In this document: piece by piece, positions 50,349 through 58,820 of the stretch
How positions within the stretch are numbered: the first letter of the stretch is position 1
Layout: each line of letters opens with the position of its first letter
Source: Terribacillus saccharophilus
Lineage (GTDB): Bacteria; Bacillota; Bacilli; Bacillales; Amphibacillaceae
Direction: 5' to 3'
DNA: 64,000 nucleotides
Assembly: GCF_002272075.1 (NCBI RefSeq)
Contig: NZ_NPBJ01000041.1
Coordinates: 1-64,000, forward strand
Notes under the pieces: generated by a model
Seen by the model: the letters and a program-made list of their open reading frames with translations, nothing else
What the model was told of the DNA's origin: nothing
The model's database searches: none
Program-made: the position numbers and the translations under genes

Positions 50349-50711
50349 TTACTTAACTTCTACAGAAGCTCCAGCTTCTTCAAGTTTAGCTTTAAGTTCT
50401 TCAGCATCAGCTTTAGAAACGCCTTCTTTGATGTTTCCAGGAGCGTTATCTACAAGATCTTTAGCATCTTTAAGACCTAGACCAGTTGCTTCGCGTACAG
50501 CTTTAACAACTTTGATTTTAGAAGCGCCAGCGCTTGTAAGAACAACGTTAAATTCAGTTTGCTCTTCAGCAGCTTCAGCAGCTCCGCCACCAGCTACAGC
50601 TACAGGAGCTGCAGCAGTTACGCCGAATTCTTCTTCGATAGCTTTAACAAGATCGTTCAATTCTAGAACGGACATACCTTTAATCTCTTCAATGATTGTC
50701 TCTTTAGACAT
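50349..50711 (-). CDS. rplL: 50S ribosomal protein L7/L12
   Basis: 120 residues. The N-terminal dimerisation domain, an Ala-rich hinge ([19 protein letters not shown]) and the C-terminal factor-binding domain [21 protein letters not shown] are clear. It forms the multimeric stalk with L10. Confidence 0.98.
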   Translation of the reverse strand: MSKETIIEEIKGMSVLELNDLVKAIEEEFGVTAAAPVAVAGGGAAEAAEEQTEFNVVLTSAGASKIKVVKAVREATGLGLKDAKDLVDNAPGNIKEGVSKADAEELKAKLEEAGASVEVK

Positions 50712-50763
50712 GATATTTCCTCCTTGGGGAATGTTTTATTTTGTTTTGAAGTCTCAGGCAGCC

Positions 50764-51264
50764 TTAAGCGCCTTGCTCTTCTTTTTGTTCTGCGATTGCT
50801 TTCGCAGCGTATGCGAAGTTGCGAACTGGTGCTTGTAGCACGCTAAGCAACATAGAAAGCAAACCTTCGTAGTTCGGTAGATCTGCAAGTTCTTTAACTT
50901 GCTCTACAGAAGCCACGTTGCCTTGGATGACACCAGCTTTGATTTCTAGTGCTTCGTTCTTTTTCGCGAAGTCGTTCAAGATCTTAGCAGGAGCAATTAC
51001 ATCTTCATTACTGAAGGCAATAGCAGTTGGGCCTGTCAAGTTCTCGTCTAGTTCTGTCAAACCAGCAACTTCCGTAGCACGGCGAGTCAATGTGTTTTTG
51101 TAGACTTTGAAATCCACACCAGCTTCACGAAGCTGTTTGCGTAGTTCAGTCACCTCAGAAACAGTAAGACCACGGTAGTCTACTACGATTGTAGATTGGC
51201 TCGCTTGGAATTTCTCAGCGATTTCAGTTACAACCTGTTGCTTTTGTTCGATGATCTTGGACAT
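50764..51264 (-). CDS. rplJ: 50S ribosomal protein L10
   Basis: 166 residues from [21 protein letters not shown] precedes the ATG at 51264. L10 anchors L7/L12 dimers and represses its own operon through the leader. The C-terminal helix [25 protein letters not shown] binds the L12 dimers. Confidence 0.97.
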   Translation of the reverse strand: MSKIIEQKQQVVTEIAEKFQASQSTIVVDYRGLTVSEVTELRKQLREAGVDFKVYKNTLTRRATEVAGLTELDENLTGPTAIAFSNEDVIAPAKILNDFAKKNEALEIKAGVIQGNVASVEQVKELADLPNYEGLLSMLLSVLQAPVRNFAYAAKAIAEQKEEQGA

Positions 51265-51309
51265 ATGTTCCACCTCCTGTTAGCTTGTTCACCATTATAC
51301 CTGGAGTTA

Positions 51310-51455
51310 ACATGAAAAATGCCTCCATTCGACATGGAGGCATGATCACAAGGAACAGTCGGAACAGACTGCCTTTATATCTCACACACCTCGGCAGGAG
51401 ATTAAGCCCTAGGGCACCTGCTGTCTTAGGTATAACGTTTATTAGGTTTTAACCA
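51310..51455 (-). ncRNA. L10 leader with attenuator
   Basis: 5' UTR of rplJL. The conserved-looking block around CAGGTGCCCTAGGGCTTAATCTCC (split pairing; 51390-51425) and AGTCTGTTCCGACTGTTCC fit the Bacillus L10 leader. It ends in a terminator: GCCTCCAT (51321-51328) pairs with ATGGAGGC (51334-51341) and TTTTT follows on the minus strand. L10-L12 binding would favour termination. Confidence 0.75.
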
Positions 51456-51461
51456 CAGTTG

Positions 51462-51490
51462 ATTATATAGTGTTTCCAATTAGATGTCAA
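51462..51490 (-). promoter_or_regulatory. Consensus sigma-A promoter of rplJL
   Basis: Minus-strand TTGACA (51485-51490), 17-base spacer, TATAAT (51462-51467): both boxes match consensus fully. It starts seven bases after the rplA stop. Confidence 0.88.
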
Positions 51491-51497
51491 CAGACAA

Positions 51498-52190
51498 TTA
51501 ACGGAATGGTGCTACGTCAACTTTGATTCCAGGACCCATAGTAGAAGCGATTGCTACGTTCTTCATGTAAAGGCCTTTGGAAGCTTGTGGTTTAACTTTA
51601 ATAAGTTGTTCGATCAATGCAACAAGGTTTTCTTCCAATTTCTCTTCAGAGAAGGAAGCTTTACCGATTGGTACATGGATGTTGGACTGTTTGTCAACGC
51701 GGTACTCAACTTTACCAGCTTTGATTTCCTGGATAGCTTTTTCTACGTCAAATGTAACAGTTCCAGTTTTAGGGTTAGGCATAAGACCTTTTGGTCCTAG
51801 TACACGGCCCAATTTACCAACTTCAGCCATCATGTCCGGAGTTGCAACGATAACGTCGAAATCGAACCAGCCTCCGTTGATTTTCGCGATTAGATCTTGT
51901 TCGCCTACGAAGTCAGCACCAGCAGCTTCCGCTTCTTTTGCTTTATCGCCTTTAGCGAATACCAATACGCGTTGAGATTTACCAGTACCGTGCGGCAATA
52001 CCATTGCGCCACGAATTTGCTGGTCAGCTTTCTTAGGGTCTACTCCCAAACGGAAAGCAGCTTCGATTGTTTCGTCAAATTTAGCAGTAGCTGTCTTTTT
52101 GACAAGCTCAACAGCTTCTTTTACTTCGTACAATGCTGTACGGTCAACAAGCTTAAGTGCTTCTTGTTTCTTTTTGCTTTTTACAGCCAT
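51498..52190 (-). CDS. rplA: 50S ribosomal protein L1
   Basis: 230 residues from [20 protein letters not shown] precedes ATG 52190; a 44-codon in-frame extension into the leader is rejected. [19 protein letters not shown] is diagnostic. L1 forms the mobile stalk at the E site and is often an autogenous repressor. Confidence 0.97.
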   Translation of the reverse strand: MAVKSKKKQEALKLVDRTALYEVKEAVELVKKTATAKFDETIEAAFRLGVDPKKADQQIRGAMVLPHGTGKSQRVLVFAKGDKAKEAEAAGADFVGEQDLIAKINGGWFDFDVIVATPDMMAEVGKLGRVLGPKGLMPNPKTGTVTFDVEKAIQEIKAGKVEYRVDKQSNIHVPIGKASFSEEKLEENLVALIEQLIKVKPQASKGLYMKNVAIASTMGPGIKVDVAPFR

Positions 52191-52194
52191 TTCC

Positions 52195-52350
52195 TTTTCC
52201 TCCTCGGATTGTGGTTTTAACGGTAGGACCTCCCACTTGTTAAAGCGGAGCGGACAAGTGTCCGCTGTCAGCCGGGAAATGCCGGCTTTTAAAAAGGCTG
52301 CGAAATGGTATACTCCATTCACGCAACCTCGTCAGTTTCTATGATTGAAT
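52195..52350 (-). ncRNA. Structured rplK-rplA intergenic leader
   Basis: Contains GCGGACA/TGTCCGC (perfect seven-base stem, two-base loop, near 52247-52262) and GCCGG/CCGGC (near 52271-52286). The sequence AACAAGTGGGAGGTCC follows them. Such structures before rplA suggest an L1 or L10-like protein-binding site. No family assignment is certain. Confidence 0.4.
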
Positions 52351-52355
52351 CAGAA

Positions 52356-52781
52356 TTAGTCTTCGATGACAATTCCCATACTGCGAGCAGTACCTTCAAC
52401 CATACGCATTGCTGATTCAACGTTTGCAGCATTCAAGTCAGGCATTTTTGATTCCGCAATCTCTTTTACTACATCGCGTTTAACTGTAGCAACTTTGTTA
52501 CGGTTCGGTTCGCCTGAACCTGATTCGATACCAGCTGCTTTCTTAAGCAAGACTGCAGCAGGCGGAGTTTTAGTGATGAATGTAAATGAACGGTCTTCGA
52601 ATACCGTGATTTCAACTGGAATGATCAAGCCAGCTTGCTCTTGCGTGCGGGCGTTAAATTCCTTACAGAATCCCATGATGTTCACACCTGCTTGACCTAG
52701 TGCCGGTCCAACTGGTGGAGCTGGATTCGCTTTAGCTGCAGGGATCTGCAATTTCACAACTTTGATTACTTTTTTAGCCAC
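52356..52781 (-). CDS. rplK: 50S ribosomal protein L11
   Basis: 141 residues with GTG start at 52781 ([28 protein letters not shown]), eight bases after AAGGAGG. It binds the GTPase-associated centre and is needed for RelA activation. Length equals B. subtilis. Confidence 0.97.
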   Translation of the reverse strand: MAKKVIKVVKLQIPAAKANPAPPVGPALGQAGVNIMGFCKEFNARTQEQAGLIIPVEITVFEDRSFTFITKTPPAAVLLKKAAGIESGSGEPNRNKVATVKRDVVKEIAESKMPDLNAANVESAMRMVEGTARSMGIVIED

Positions 52782-52886
52782 GAGACACACCTCCTTAAGT
52801 CCGTGATGTGGTAATAGGGTTTTTCACCCTCCCACTCAACATGTCTGTATAGCTATATATTATAGACTATAGTCATTAACATTAAG

Positions 52887-52915
52887 ATTCTAGCATTTAT
52901 CTATAAACAATGCAA
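52887..52915 (-). promoter_or_regulatory. Sigma-A promoter of rplK-rplA
   Basis: Minus-strand TTGCAT (52910-52915), 17-base spacer, TAGAAT (52887-52892). A leader of about 100 bases with GGGTGAAAAACCC follows. Confidence 0.7.
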
Positions 52916-52945
52916 GGGGCTTCCAAATAAATTCCGATTGCAGGA

Positions 52946-53479
52946 TTATAATTTCTCGATTTGTGAGAAATCAAGCTCCACTGGCGTTTCCCGTCCGAAC
53001 ATATTTACATGAACTTTCACTTTCTGTTTATCCATGTCGATATTTTCGATTGTTCCAGTAAAGTCGTTGAACGGTCCATCAGTAACACGAACACTTTCCT
53101 TCTCTTCGAAGTCGAATTCTGTAAGTGTCTCTTCCATGCCCATCCGTTTGAGGATTACTTCGACTTCTTCCTCCAAAAGCGGTGTCGGCTTGGAACCTGA
53201 ACCCGTGGATCCGACGAAACCAGTTACGCCCGGTGTATTACGAACTACATACCAGGAATCATCCGTCATGACCATTTCAGTCAATACGTAACCAGGGAAG
53301 ACTTTCTTCATCGCTGTCTTACGTTTACCGTTCTTGATTTCTGTCTCTTCATCCTCAGGAACAACGACGCGGAAGATTTTATCTTCCATTCCCATGGAAT
53401 CGAGTCTTTTCTCAAGGTTGGCCTTTACTTTATTTTCATATCCAGAATAAGTGTGTACGACATACCATCTTTTTTCCAT
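52946..53479 (-). CDS. nusG: Transcription elongation/termination factor NusG
   Basis: 177 residues. NGN domain (KRWYVVHTYSGYENKVKANLEKR) and C-terminal KOW domain (VRVTDGPFNDFTGTIENID). Start ATG 53479 by homology. No SD lies at normal distance: GGGAGGG ends 25 bases upstream. An 18-base perfect palindrome sits between, so folding would bring SD and ATG to about seven bases. Confidence 0.95.
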   Translation of the reverse strand: MEKRWYVVHTYSGYENKVKANLEKRLDSMGMEDKIFRVVVPEDEETEIKNGKRKTAMKKVFPGYVLTEMVMTDDSWYVVRNTPGVTGFVGSTGSGSKPTPLLEEEVEVILKRMGMEETLTEFDFEEKESVRVTDGPFNDFTGTIENIDMDKQKVKVHVNMFGRETPVELDFSQIEKL

Positions 53480-53485
53480 GCTGTC

Positions 53486-53515
53486 AGGACAAGCGCTTGT
53501 CCTTCCCTCCCTTTG
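53486..53515 (-). promoter_or_regulatory. nusG ribosome-binding site interrupted by a palindrome
   Basis: SD AAAGGGAGGG (53505-53514), one base, palindrome AGGACAAGCGCTTGTCCT (53486-53503), six bases, ATG. The palindrome can fold to a seven-base stem with a GCGC loop. The folded spacing is near optimal and the unfolded spacing is too long. Confidence 0.65.
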
Positions 53516-53553
53516 GTTTAGTTATTGTCGATGCTGGGCAAAAAGACCAATTT

Positions 53554-53581
53554 AAAAAACCCGTACAGAACGGGTTTTTTT
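53554..53581 (-). terminator. Terminator or attenuator between secE and nusG
   Basis: AAAAAACCCGT (53554-53564) and ACGGGTTTTTT (53570-53580), five-base loop, T-run on both strands. It would limit rpmG-secE read-through into nusG. Confidence 0.8.
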
Positions 53582-53629
53582 CTACGAGCAATATTTAATA
53601 CCATTATAGCATATATCAGCGGGCATTAT

Positions 53630-53806
53630 TCAAAAGAATAAATTTAAAATCTCAGAGATCCCTAAATCAACTAAACCGAAGAATATAGCAGCGAACACGA
53701 CTGTTAAAACTGTCACGATCGTATAGCGATATAGTTCTTTACCGGTTGGCCAGCTTACCTTCTTCATCTCTTTAGATACATTTTTCAAAAACGTAACAGG
53801 ATTCAT
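53630..53806 (-). CDS. secE: Preprotein translocase subunit SecE
   Basis: 58 residues from MNPVTFLKNVSKEMKKVSWPTGKEL, with the conserved amphipathic helix and one membrane segment. GGGGG lies seven bases before ATG 53806; a longer in-frame reading overlaps rpmG and is rejected. Confidence 0.95.
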   Translation of the reverse strand: MNPVTFLKNVSKEMKKVSWPTGKELYRYTIVTVLTVVFAAIFFGLVDLGISEILNLFF

Positions 53807-53844
53807 GGTACTACCCCCAAACTCTCGCCGACAGGCATTGTTGT

Positions 53845-53991
53845 CTATTTTGTCTCCCGATGGACAGTATGCTTGTCGCATCGTTTGCAGAATTTCCTAG
53901 TCTCTAAGCGTTCTGATTGATTCCCACTCTTTGCTGTGGAATAATTGCGGCTCAAACATTCCGAGCACGCTAATGTAACTGATTTACGCAA
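53845..53991 (-). CDS. rpmG: 50S ribosomal protein L33, zinc-binding form
   Basis: 48 residues, read from TTG 53991: [17 protein letters not shown], then [20 protein letters not shown]. Two CxxC pairs (9/12 and 35/38) mark the zinc-dependent form. GAGGGTGA lies about six bases before the start. In B. subtilis rpmGB has this same place between sigH and secE. Easily missed because of length and TTG start. Confidence 0.92.
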   Translation of the reverse strand: MRKSVTLACSECLSRNYSTAKSGNQSERLETRKFCKRCDKHTVHRETK

Positions 53992-54027
53992 AACTCTTCA
54001 CCCTCTCGGGTATTTTGACACAATTTT

Positions 54028-54056
54028 ACTGTAGCACGCATGAAAAGGCTTGTCAA
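54028..54056 (-). promoter_or_regulatory. Sigma-A promoter of rpmG-secE
   Basis: Minus-strand TTGACA (54051-54056), 17-base spacer, TACAGT (54028-54033), within 10 bases of the sigH stop. Confidence 0.75.
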
Positions 54057-54062
54057 CGAGGC

Positions 54063-54713
54063 TTATAGCGTTACTTCGCTGATTTCAAGATAACGCTCAA
54101 GCTTTCGCTTCACACGCTGCAGGGCATTATCAATCGATTTGACATGCCGCTTCAATTCCTCAGAAATCTCTTGATAAGATCTGCCGTCCAGATAGAGAGC
54201 CAATACCTGTCTCTCTAGTTCACTGAGCAGCTGCGCCATCTTCTGCTCCATATCAAGGAACCGTTCCTGATTGATCAAGACGTCTTGCGGATCACCCGCT
54301 TTAGAGCTGACTATGATATCAAGCAGAGTCCTGTCGGATTCCTCATCATAGATTGGCTTGTCCAGCGATACATAAGAATTAAGCGGAATATGCTTCTGCC
54401 TTGTCGCCGTCTTGATTGCTGTGATGATCTGCCTGGTCACACAAAGTTCGGCGAACGCCTTGAATGAAGCAAGCTTCTCTCCATTAAAATCACGGATGGC
54501 CTTATAAAGACCAATCATCCCTTCCTGGACAATGTCTTCCCGGTCGGCTCCAATCAGAAAATACGTTCGAGCTTTCGCTCTGACAAAATTTCGATACTTG
54601 TTAATCAGAAAATCTAGGGCATCAACATGACCTGCTTTGACTAAATCTACAAGAACACTATCTTCCATCACTGCGTAATCCTGGTCTACCGTCCGTTGCT
54701 TGACAATTGTCAC
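54063..54713 (-). CDS. sigH: RNA polymerase sigma factor SigH (stationary phase/sporulation)
   Basis: 216 residues. Region 2 (NKYRNFVRAKARTYFLIGADREDIVQEGMIGLYKAIRDF) and the region 4 helix-turn-helix (LDGRSYQEISEELKRHVKSIDNALQRVKRKLE) are nearly as in B. subtilis SigH, which starts sporulation and competence genes. GTG 54713 is eight bases after GGGGGA. A consensus-like sigma-A promoter lies just upstream. Confidence 0.95.
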   Translation of the reverse strand: MTIVKQRTVDQDYAVMEDSVLVDLVKAGHVDALDFLINKYRNFVRAKARTYFLIGADREDIVQEGMIGLYKAIRDFNGEKLASFKAFAELCVTRQIITAIKTATRQKHIPLNSYVSLDKPIYDEESDRTLLDIIVSSKAGDPQDVLINQERFLDMEQKMAQLLSELERQVLALYLDGRSYQEISEELKRHVKSIDNALQRVKRKLERYLEISEVTL

Positions 54714-54757
54714 TTAAGGATTCCCCCTGACCATGTATACCGCGAATTCATAGGGTC

Positions 54758-54786
54758 ATTATACAGGCGGTCTAAATAACCGTCAA
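54758..54786 (-). promoter_or_regulatory. Sigma-A promoter of sigH
   Basis: Minus-strand TTGACG (54781-54786), 17-base spacer, TATAAT (54758-54763). In B. subtilis this type of promoter is repressed by AbrB; that cannot be seen here. Confidence 0.8.
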
Positions 54787-54799
54787 TATACTACTTTGG

Positions 54800-55309
54800 C
54801 TATTTCTTCCTTCTGCGCCATGCTTCGAGTGTTTCCCTCACTTCGGGTTTTAAAGGGATTTTTGGCGGAAATTGTCGAGTATTGTACTCTTGGATTTCCT
54901 GGTCGATCTCCCGCTCGATTTGCTTTATCTCCAGATATAGTTCTCTGGAAGATTTACGGAGTGCCCCTTGCCCAAATATAGTACGCTGTTCTGCATAATC
55001 CGAAGTTGCAACGTAAACTTGTGTCTTGACATTTTTCAACGTTTTAATCAGTTTTTCGATATGGTCATCCGCCGTCTCTTTTTCTTTTGTATAGAGAACT
55101 TCTACTTTATAATTTTCGTATTTTTTCTCCAATCCCCTCACATGATAGGCATCGAATACGACAATTACCCGATGACCTGTGTAAGCCTGATACTCGGCCA
55201 ACTTCTCGATCAGCAGCTGGCGGGACTGTTCAAAATCTTTATGGCGGAGTGCATGCAGTTCTTCCCATGCCCCGATGACGTTATAGCCATCGACCACTAA
55301 TATGTCCAT
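54800..55309 (-). CDS. rae1: NYN-domain endoribonuclease, YacP/Rae1-like
   Basis: 169 residues. The PIN-like NYN fold starts LVVDGYNVIGAW, with VVFDAYHV and ETADDHIEKLI carrying the acidic metal ligands. B. subtilis Rae1 cleaves mRNA in the ribosomal A site. Two bases after rlmB, so cotranscribed. Confidence 0.88.
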   Translation of the reverse strand: MDILVVDGYNVIGAWEELHALRHKDFEQSRQLLIEKLAEYQAYTGHRVIVVFDAYHVRGLEKKYENYKVEVLYTKEKETADDHIEKLIKTLKNVKTQVYVATSDYAEQRTIFGQGALRKSSRELYLEIKQIEREIDQEIQEYNTRQFPPKIPLKPEVRETLEAWRRRKK

Positions 55310-55311
55310 CT

Positions 55312-56055
55312 TTATTCCCCTAGGGGATGACGCTGACGGTTTACTTCATACATGAGAAGACTTGCCGCGACACTTGCATTAAGGGAAGTGACTTTACCAT
55401 GCATAGGAAGCGAAACTGTCCAATCACATTTCTCCCGAACAAGCCTGCTGATACCTTTTCCTTCATTTCCGATTACAAGGGCAATTGCTCCGACTGCATC
55501 CAGACGACGATAATCAATCGCACCTTCTGCTGCCGTACCAGCAACCCAGACATTCCGTTCCTTCAAATGATCAATCGTCTGCGCCAGATTCGTCACGCGG
55601 GCGACCGGAATATACTCGATAGCTCCTGCAGACGTCTTGGCTACTGTAGCGGTCAAGCTGACTGAACGCCGCTTCGGAATGATGACGCCATGCGCTCCGA
55701 CAGCATCTGCTGTACGCAGAATAGAACCAAGATTGTGCGGATCCTCCATTTCATCAAGGATGATGAAGAACGGCTGCTCTCCCCGTTCCTCTGCCACGCG
55801 GAATAGATCATCCACTGAGCTGTATTCATATGCCGCCACCGAAGCAACAATCCCTTGGTGAGCACCCTCGATCAATTGATCCAATTTTCGTTTCGGTACT
55901 TTCTGTACGATTGTACCGCTTGTCTTTGCGAGTTCCTGTATCGACTGCCATGTTTTTGGCTGCAAATGCTCCGAAACCATGATTTTATTAATTGAACGGC
56001 CAGACCGCAATGCTTCCGTTACAGGGTTTTTTCCGATTATCCATTCATCTGCCAT
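55312..56055 (-). CDS. rlmB: 23S rRNA 2'-O-ribose methyltransferase RlmB (YacO)
   Basis: 247 residues. The N-terminal L30e-like substrate-binding domain ([15 protein letters not shown]) precedes a SPOUT domain. SPOUT motifs are [39 protein letters not shown] and [22 protein letters not shown]-like (here SLPMHGKV). Predicted target Gm2251. Overlaps mrnC by 11 bases. Confidence 0.92.
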   Translation of the reverse strand: MADEWIIGKNPVTEALRSGRSINKIMVSEHLQPKTWQSIQELAKTSGTIVQKVPKRKLDQLIEGAHQGIVASVAAYEYSSVDDLFRVAEERGEQPFFIILDEMEDPHNLGSILRTADAVGAHGVIIPKRRSVSLTATVAKTSAGAIEYIPVARVTNLAQTIDHLKERNVWVAGTAAEGAIDYRRLDAVGAIALVIGNEGKGISRLVREKCDWTVSLPMHGKVTSLNASVAASLLMYEVNRQRHPLGE

Positions 56056-56449
56056 GCTGCTGACTCCTTTCTTCTACATGTTTGATAGCTGCTTGTATAA
56101 GGATTTCAAGACGATCTGTATCTTCCAGCAGATAGTGATACCCAATAAGCGCTTCAAAGCCTGTGCTGTATCTGTAAGTCTGTACATCCGTATTTTTAGG
56201 CACCGTACCGGACTTGGCATTACGTCCTCTCCGAAAGACTGCTTGTTCTTCCTCCGACAGCATGTCCTGCTCGAGCCAATCACGGATCACCTTCGCTTGT
56301 GATTTTGCAGAAACAAAGGTGACCGCTGCGTGGTGCAGCTGATTTGGTTTTACTTCTCCTTTTTGCAGAAGATGCCGGCGGACATAAATCTCATAAACAG
56401 CGTCTCCCATATAAGCGAGCGCCAAACTTTTCATTTGTTTCACGTCCAT
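56045..56449 (-). CDS. mrnC: Mini-ribonuclease III
   Basis: 134 residues, an RNase III catalytic domain without the dsRNA-binding domain. [20 protein letters not shown] has the catalytic Asp, and [21 protein letters not shown] the second acidic site. It matures 23S rRNA in Bacillus. Three bases after cysS. Confidence 0.92.
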   Translation of the reverse strand: MDVKQMKSLALAYMGDAVYEIYVRRHLLQKGEVKPNQLHHAAVTFVSAKSQAKVIRDWLEQDMLSEEEQAVFRRGRNAKSGTVPKNTDVQTYRYSTGFEALIGYHYLLEDTDRLEILIQAAIKHVEERSQQHGR

Positions 56450-56452
56450 GCA

Positions 56453-57853
56453 TTATCCTCTTTTCCAGCGCGTACCCTGTGATGTATCCTCAAGAATGAT
56501 ATTTTTCTCCTTAAGCAAGTCACGAATCCGGTCTGCTTCCTGGAAGTCACGATTCTTGCGGGCTTCCACACGCTGCGTGAGCAAGCCTTCAATTTCATCA
56601 TCCAGCAATTCTGCCTCTGCAGCAAATTGGATACCAAGCACACTGCCGAGCTCTTCGAACGATTTTATAAATGCTTCGATAACCTGTTCGGATGTTTGCT
56701 CCTGCTGCAAGTAAACATTTGCTTCTTTAGCAAGATCGAATAGGACGGAAATAGCGTTGGCCGTGTTGAAATCATCATCCATTTCTTCCTCGAAGCGATT
56801 TTTAAGCTCTTGGATCGTTCCCACTACACCATTCGCATTATTATCCTGATTTGTGCTCGCAGCTTTTCTGTGCTGCAGATTATCGTAAGCATTTTTAATT
56901 CGTGCCAAGCCAGTCTTTGCACTTTCCAATAATTCATCCGTGAAATTGATTGGATTGCGGTAATGAACGCTTAGCATGAAGAATCGCAATACTTGCGGAT
57001 CATGTTTCTTGATCAAATCATGTGCAAGGATGAAGTTGCCCAGTGACTTGGACATTTTCTCGTTATCAATATTGATGTGCCCGTTGTGCATCCAATAGTT
57101 CGCAAATGACTTCCCATTAAGGGCCTCTGATTGAGCTATTTCATTTTCATGGTGCGGGAAAGTAAGGTCAGTTCCGCCTGCATGAATATCGATTGTGTCA
57201 CCAAGATGTTTTTTCACCATCGCGGAGCATTCAATGTGCCAGCCCGGACGTCCTTCACCCCATGGCGTTTCCCATGAAATCTCTCCTGGCTTTGCATTTT
57301 TCCATAGGGCAAAATCAAGTGGATCGTCCTTCTGCTCACCAACACGAATGCGGGCACCTGAGCGCAATTCGTCAATGGACTGATGCGACAACTTACCGTA
57401 ACCACCAAAGGAACGTGTACGGAAATAGACATCGCCTTCGGATACATACGCATACCCTTTATTAATCAAACCTTGCACAAAATCTATAATCTCTTCCATA
57501 CTCTCCGTTACACGGGGGTGGAGCGCACCTTCTTTGACTCCAAGTGCAGATGTATCTTCCTGATAAGCCTGGATGAATTTCTCTGCAACCGCGTAAACAT
57601 CTTCGCCCATCTCTTTCGCTGCATTGATGATTTTGTCATCAACATCTGTGAAGTTCATGACATATGTGACATCATAACCGCGATATTCAAGATAGCGGCG
57701 GACTGTATCGAATACAATCGGTGGTCTTGCGTTTCCGATATGAATATAGTTATAAACAGTTGGGCCGCAAACGTACATGCTTACCTTTCCTTCTTCAAGC
57801 GGTACAAATGGCTCCTTATTACGGCTCAATGTATTATAAATTTTTACCGACAT
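56453..57853 (-). CDS. cysS: Cysteinyl-tRNA synthetase
   Basis: 466 residues. Class I synthetase with the HIGH-equivalent HIGNARP near 36 and KMSKSLGN near 268. The zinc-binding Cys/His residues are present (CGPTVYN, HIECSAM, HHENE). Overlaps cysE by 20 bases. Controlled by the upstream cysteine T-box. Confidence 0.97.
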   Translation of the reverse strand: MSVKIYNTLSRNKEPFVPLEEGKVSMYVCGPTVYNYIHIGNARPPIVFDTVRRYLEYRGYDVTYVMNFTDVDDKIINAAKEMGEDVYAVAEKFIQAYQEDTSALGVKEGALHPRVTESMEEIIDFVQGLINKGYAYVSEGDVYFRTRSFGGYGKLSHQSIDELRSGARIRVGEQKDDPLDFALWKNAKPGEISWETPWGEGRPGWHIECSAMVKKHLGDTIDIHAGGTDLTFPHHENEIAQSEALNGKSFANYWMHNGHINIDNEKMSKSLGNFILAHDLIKKHDPQVLRFFMLSVHYRNPINFTDELLESAKTGLARIKNAYDNLQHRKAASTNQDNNANGVVGTIQELKNRFEEEMDDDFNTANAISVLFDLAKEANVYLQQEQTSEQVIEAFIKSFEELGSVLGIQFAAEAELLDDEIEGLLTQRVEARKNRDFQEADRIRDLLKEKNIILEDTSQGTRWKRG

Positions 57854-58502
57854 GCTGCTTCTCTCCTTTTGCTGCGGCTAATTCCCGCTGTAGTTCTTTA
57901 ATTTCCAGATTCATTTTCCTTAGCTTCTCCGCAACTGGGTCCGGCAAATCCTGATGATCCAGATCTCTTCTAATACGTTCACCGTCTTTGATGACGACAC
58001 GTCCAGGGATTCCGACTACGGTCGAACAATCCGGAACATCATGCAGGACCACAGAACCTGCACCTATCTTCGAGTTGGCACCAATCGTAATCGAACCTAA
58101 CACTTTAGCTCCTGTCGCGATAAGTGCATTGTCTTTGACGGTCGGATGTCGTTTGCCTTTTTCTTTCCCCGTCCCCCCTAAAGTCACGCCTTGGAAGATC
58201 GTTACATTATCACCGATTTCGCACGTTTCACCTATGACAACGCCCATGCCGTGATCGATGAAAAATCGTCTGCCGATCGTGGCTCCGGGATGTATTTCAA
58301 TACCGGTGAAGAAACGGCTCACTTGTGAAACAACACGGGCAAGGAAATAGAATTTATGCTTGTAGAATTGGTGTGCAATTCGGTGTGCCCATATGGCATG
58401 CAAGCCGGAATACGTTAGGATAACTTCCAGATAAGAGCGAGCAGCTGGATCCTGGTCGAAGACTACCATAACATCCTCTTTCAGCATCTTGAAAAATCCC
58501 AT
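57834..58502 (-). CDS. cysE: Serine O-acetyltransferase
   Basis: 222 residues from [15 protein letters not shown]. Left-handed beta-helix hexapeptide repeats and [27 protein letters not shown] are typical. It makes O-acetylserine for cysteine synthesis. AAGGAAGGGG precedes ATG 58502; the longer in-frame reading runs into the T-box terminator and is rejected. Confidence 0.95.
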   Translation of the reverse strand: MGFFKMLKEDVMVVFDQDPAARSYLEVILTYSGLHAIWAHRIAHQFYKHKFYFLARVVSQVSRFFTGIEIHPGATIGRRFFIDHGMGVVIGETCEIGDNVTIFQGVTLGGTGKEKGKRHPTVKDNALIATGAKVLGSITIGANSKIGAGSVVLHDVPDCSTVVGIPGRVVIKDGERIRRDLDHQDLPDPVAEKLRKMNLEIKELQRELAAAKGEKQHVGKNL

Positions 58503-58535
58503 TTTCCCCTTCCTTTCCGCTTCTACCGTTTCACG

Positions 58536-58782
58536 AAAAAAAGCGCCCCTGTACAATGACAGAGACGCTTTTTGCGCGGTTCCACTCTATTTGGGCGAGC
58601 CCATACGGCTTCCCCAGCTTCACTCAGATAACGGCGAGAACCGCTTTTACCTACTATTATTTCGGCAAAAGACTCCGAGGCGCATTTCAGCAAAAGCTCT
58701 CCAAAGCCGCTCGCAGCGTATGCGGCTCTCTCTGGATGGAAAGACAGATGCGTACTTCTCCTCTTCTACGTTCGAATGTGTA
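58536..58782 (-). ncRNA. T-box riboswitch, cysteine type
   Basis: The T-box core AGAGTGGAACCGCG lies at 58575-58588 (minus strand). It is followed by a terminator: AAAAAGCGCCCCTGT (58538-58552) with ACAGAGACGCTTTTT (58559-58573). In Stem I the segment GAAATGCGCCTC has TGC, a Cys codon, at the specifier position. Uncharged tRNA-Cys would stabilise the antiterminator and switch on cysE-cysS. Confidence 0.9.
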
Positions 58783-58787
58783 GTACT

Positions 58788-58816
58788 ACTATATTATATT
58801 TCAGCAAAAAAGTGAA
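58788..58816 (-). promoter_or_regulatory. Promoter of the cysE-cysS T-box transcript
   Basis: Minus-strand TTCACT (58811-58816), 17-base spacer, TATAGT (58788-58793), just after the gltX stop. Confidence 0.55.
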
Positions 58817-58820
58817 TATT

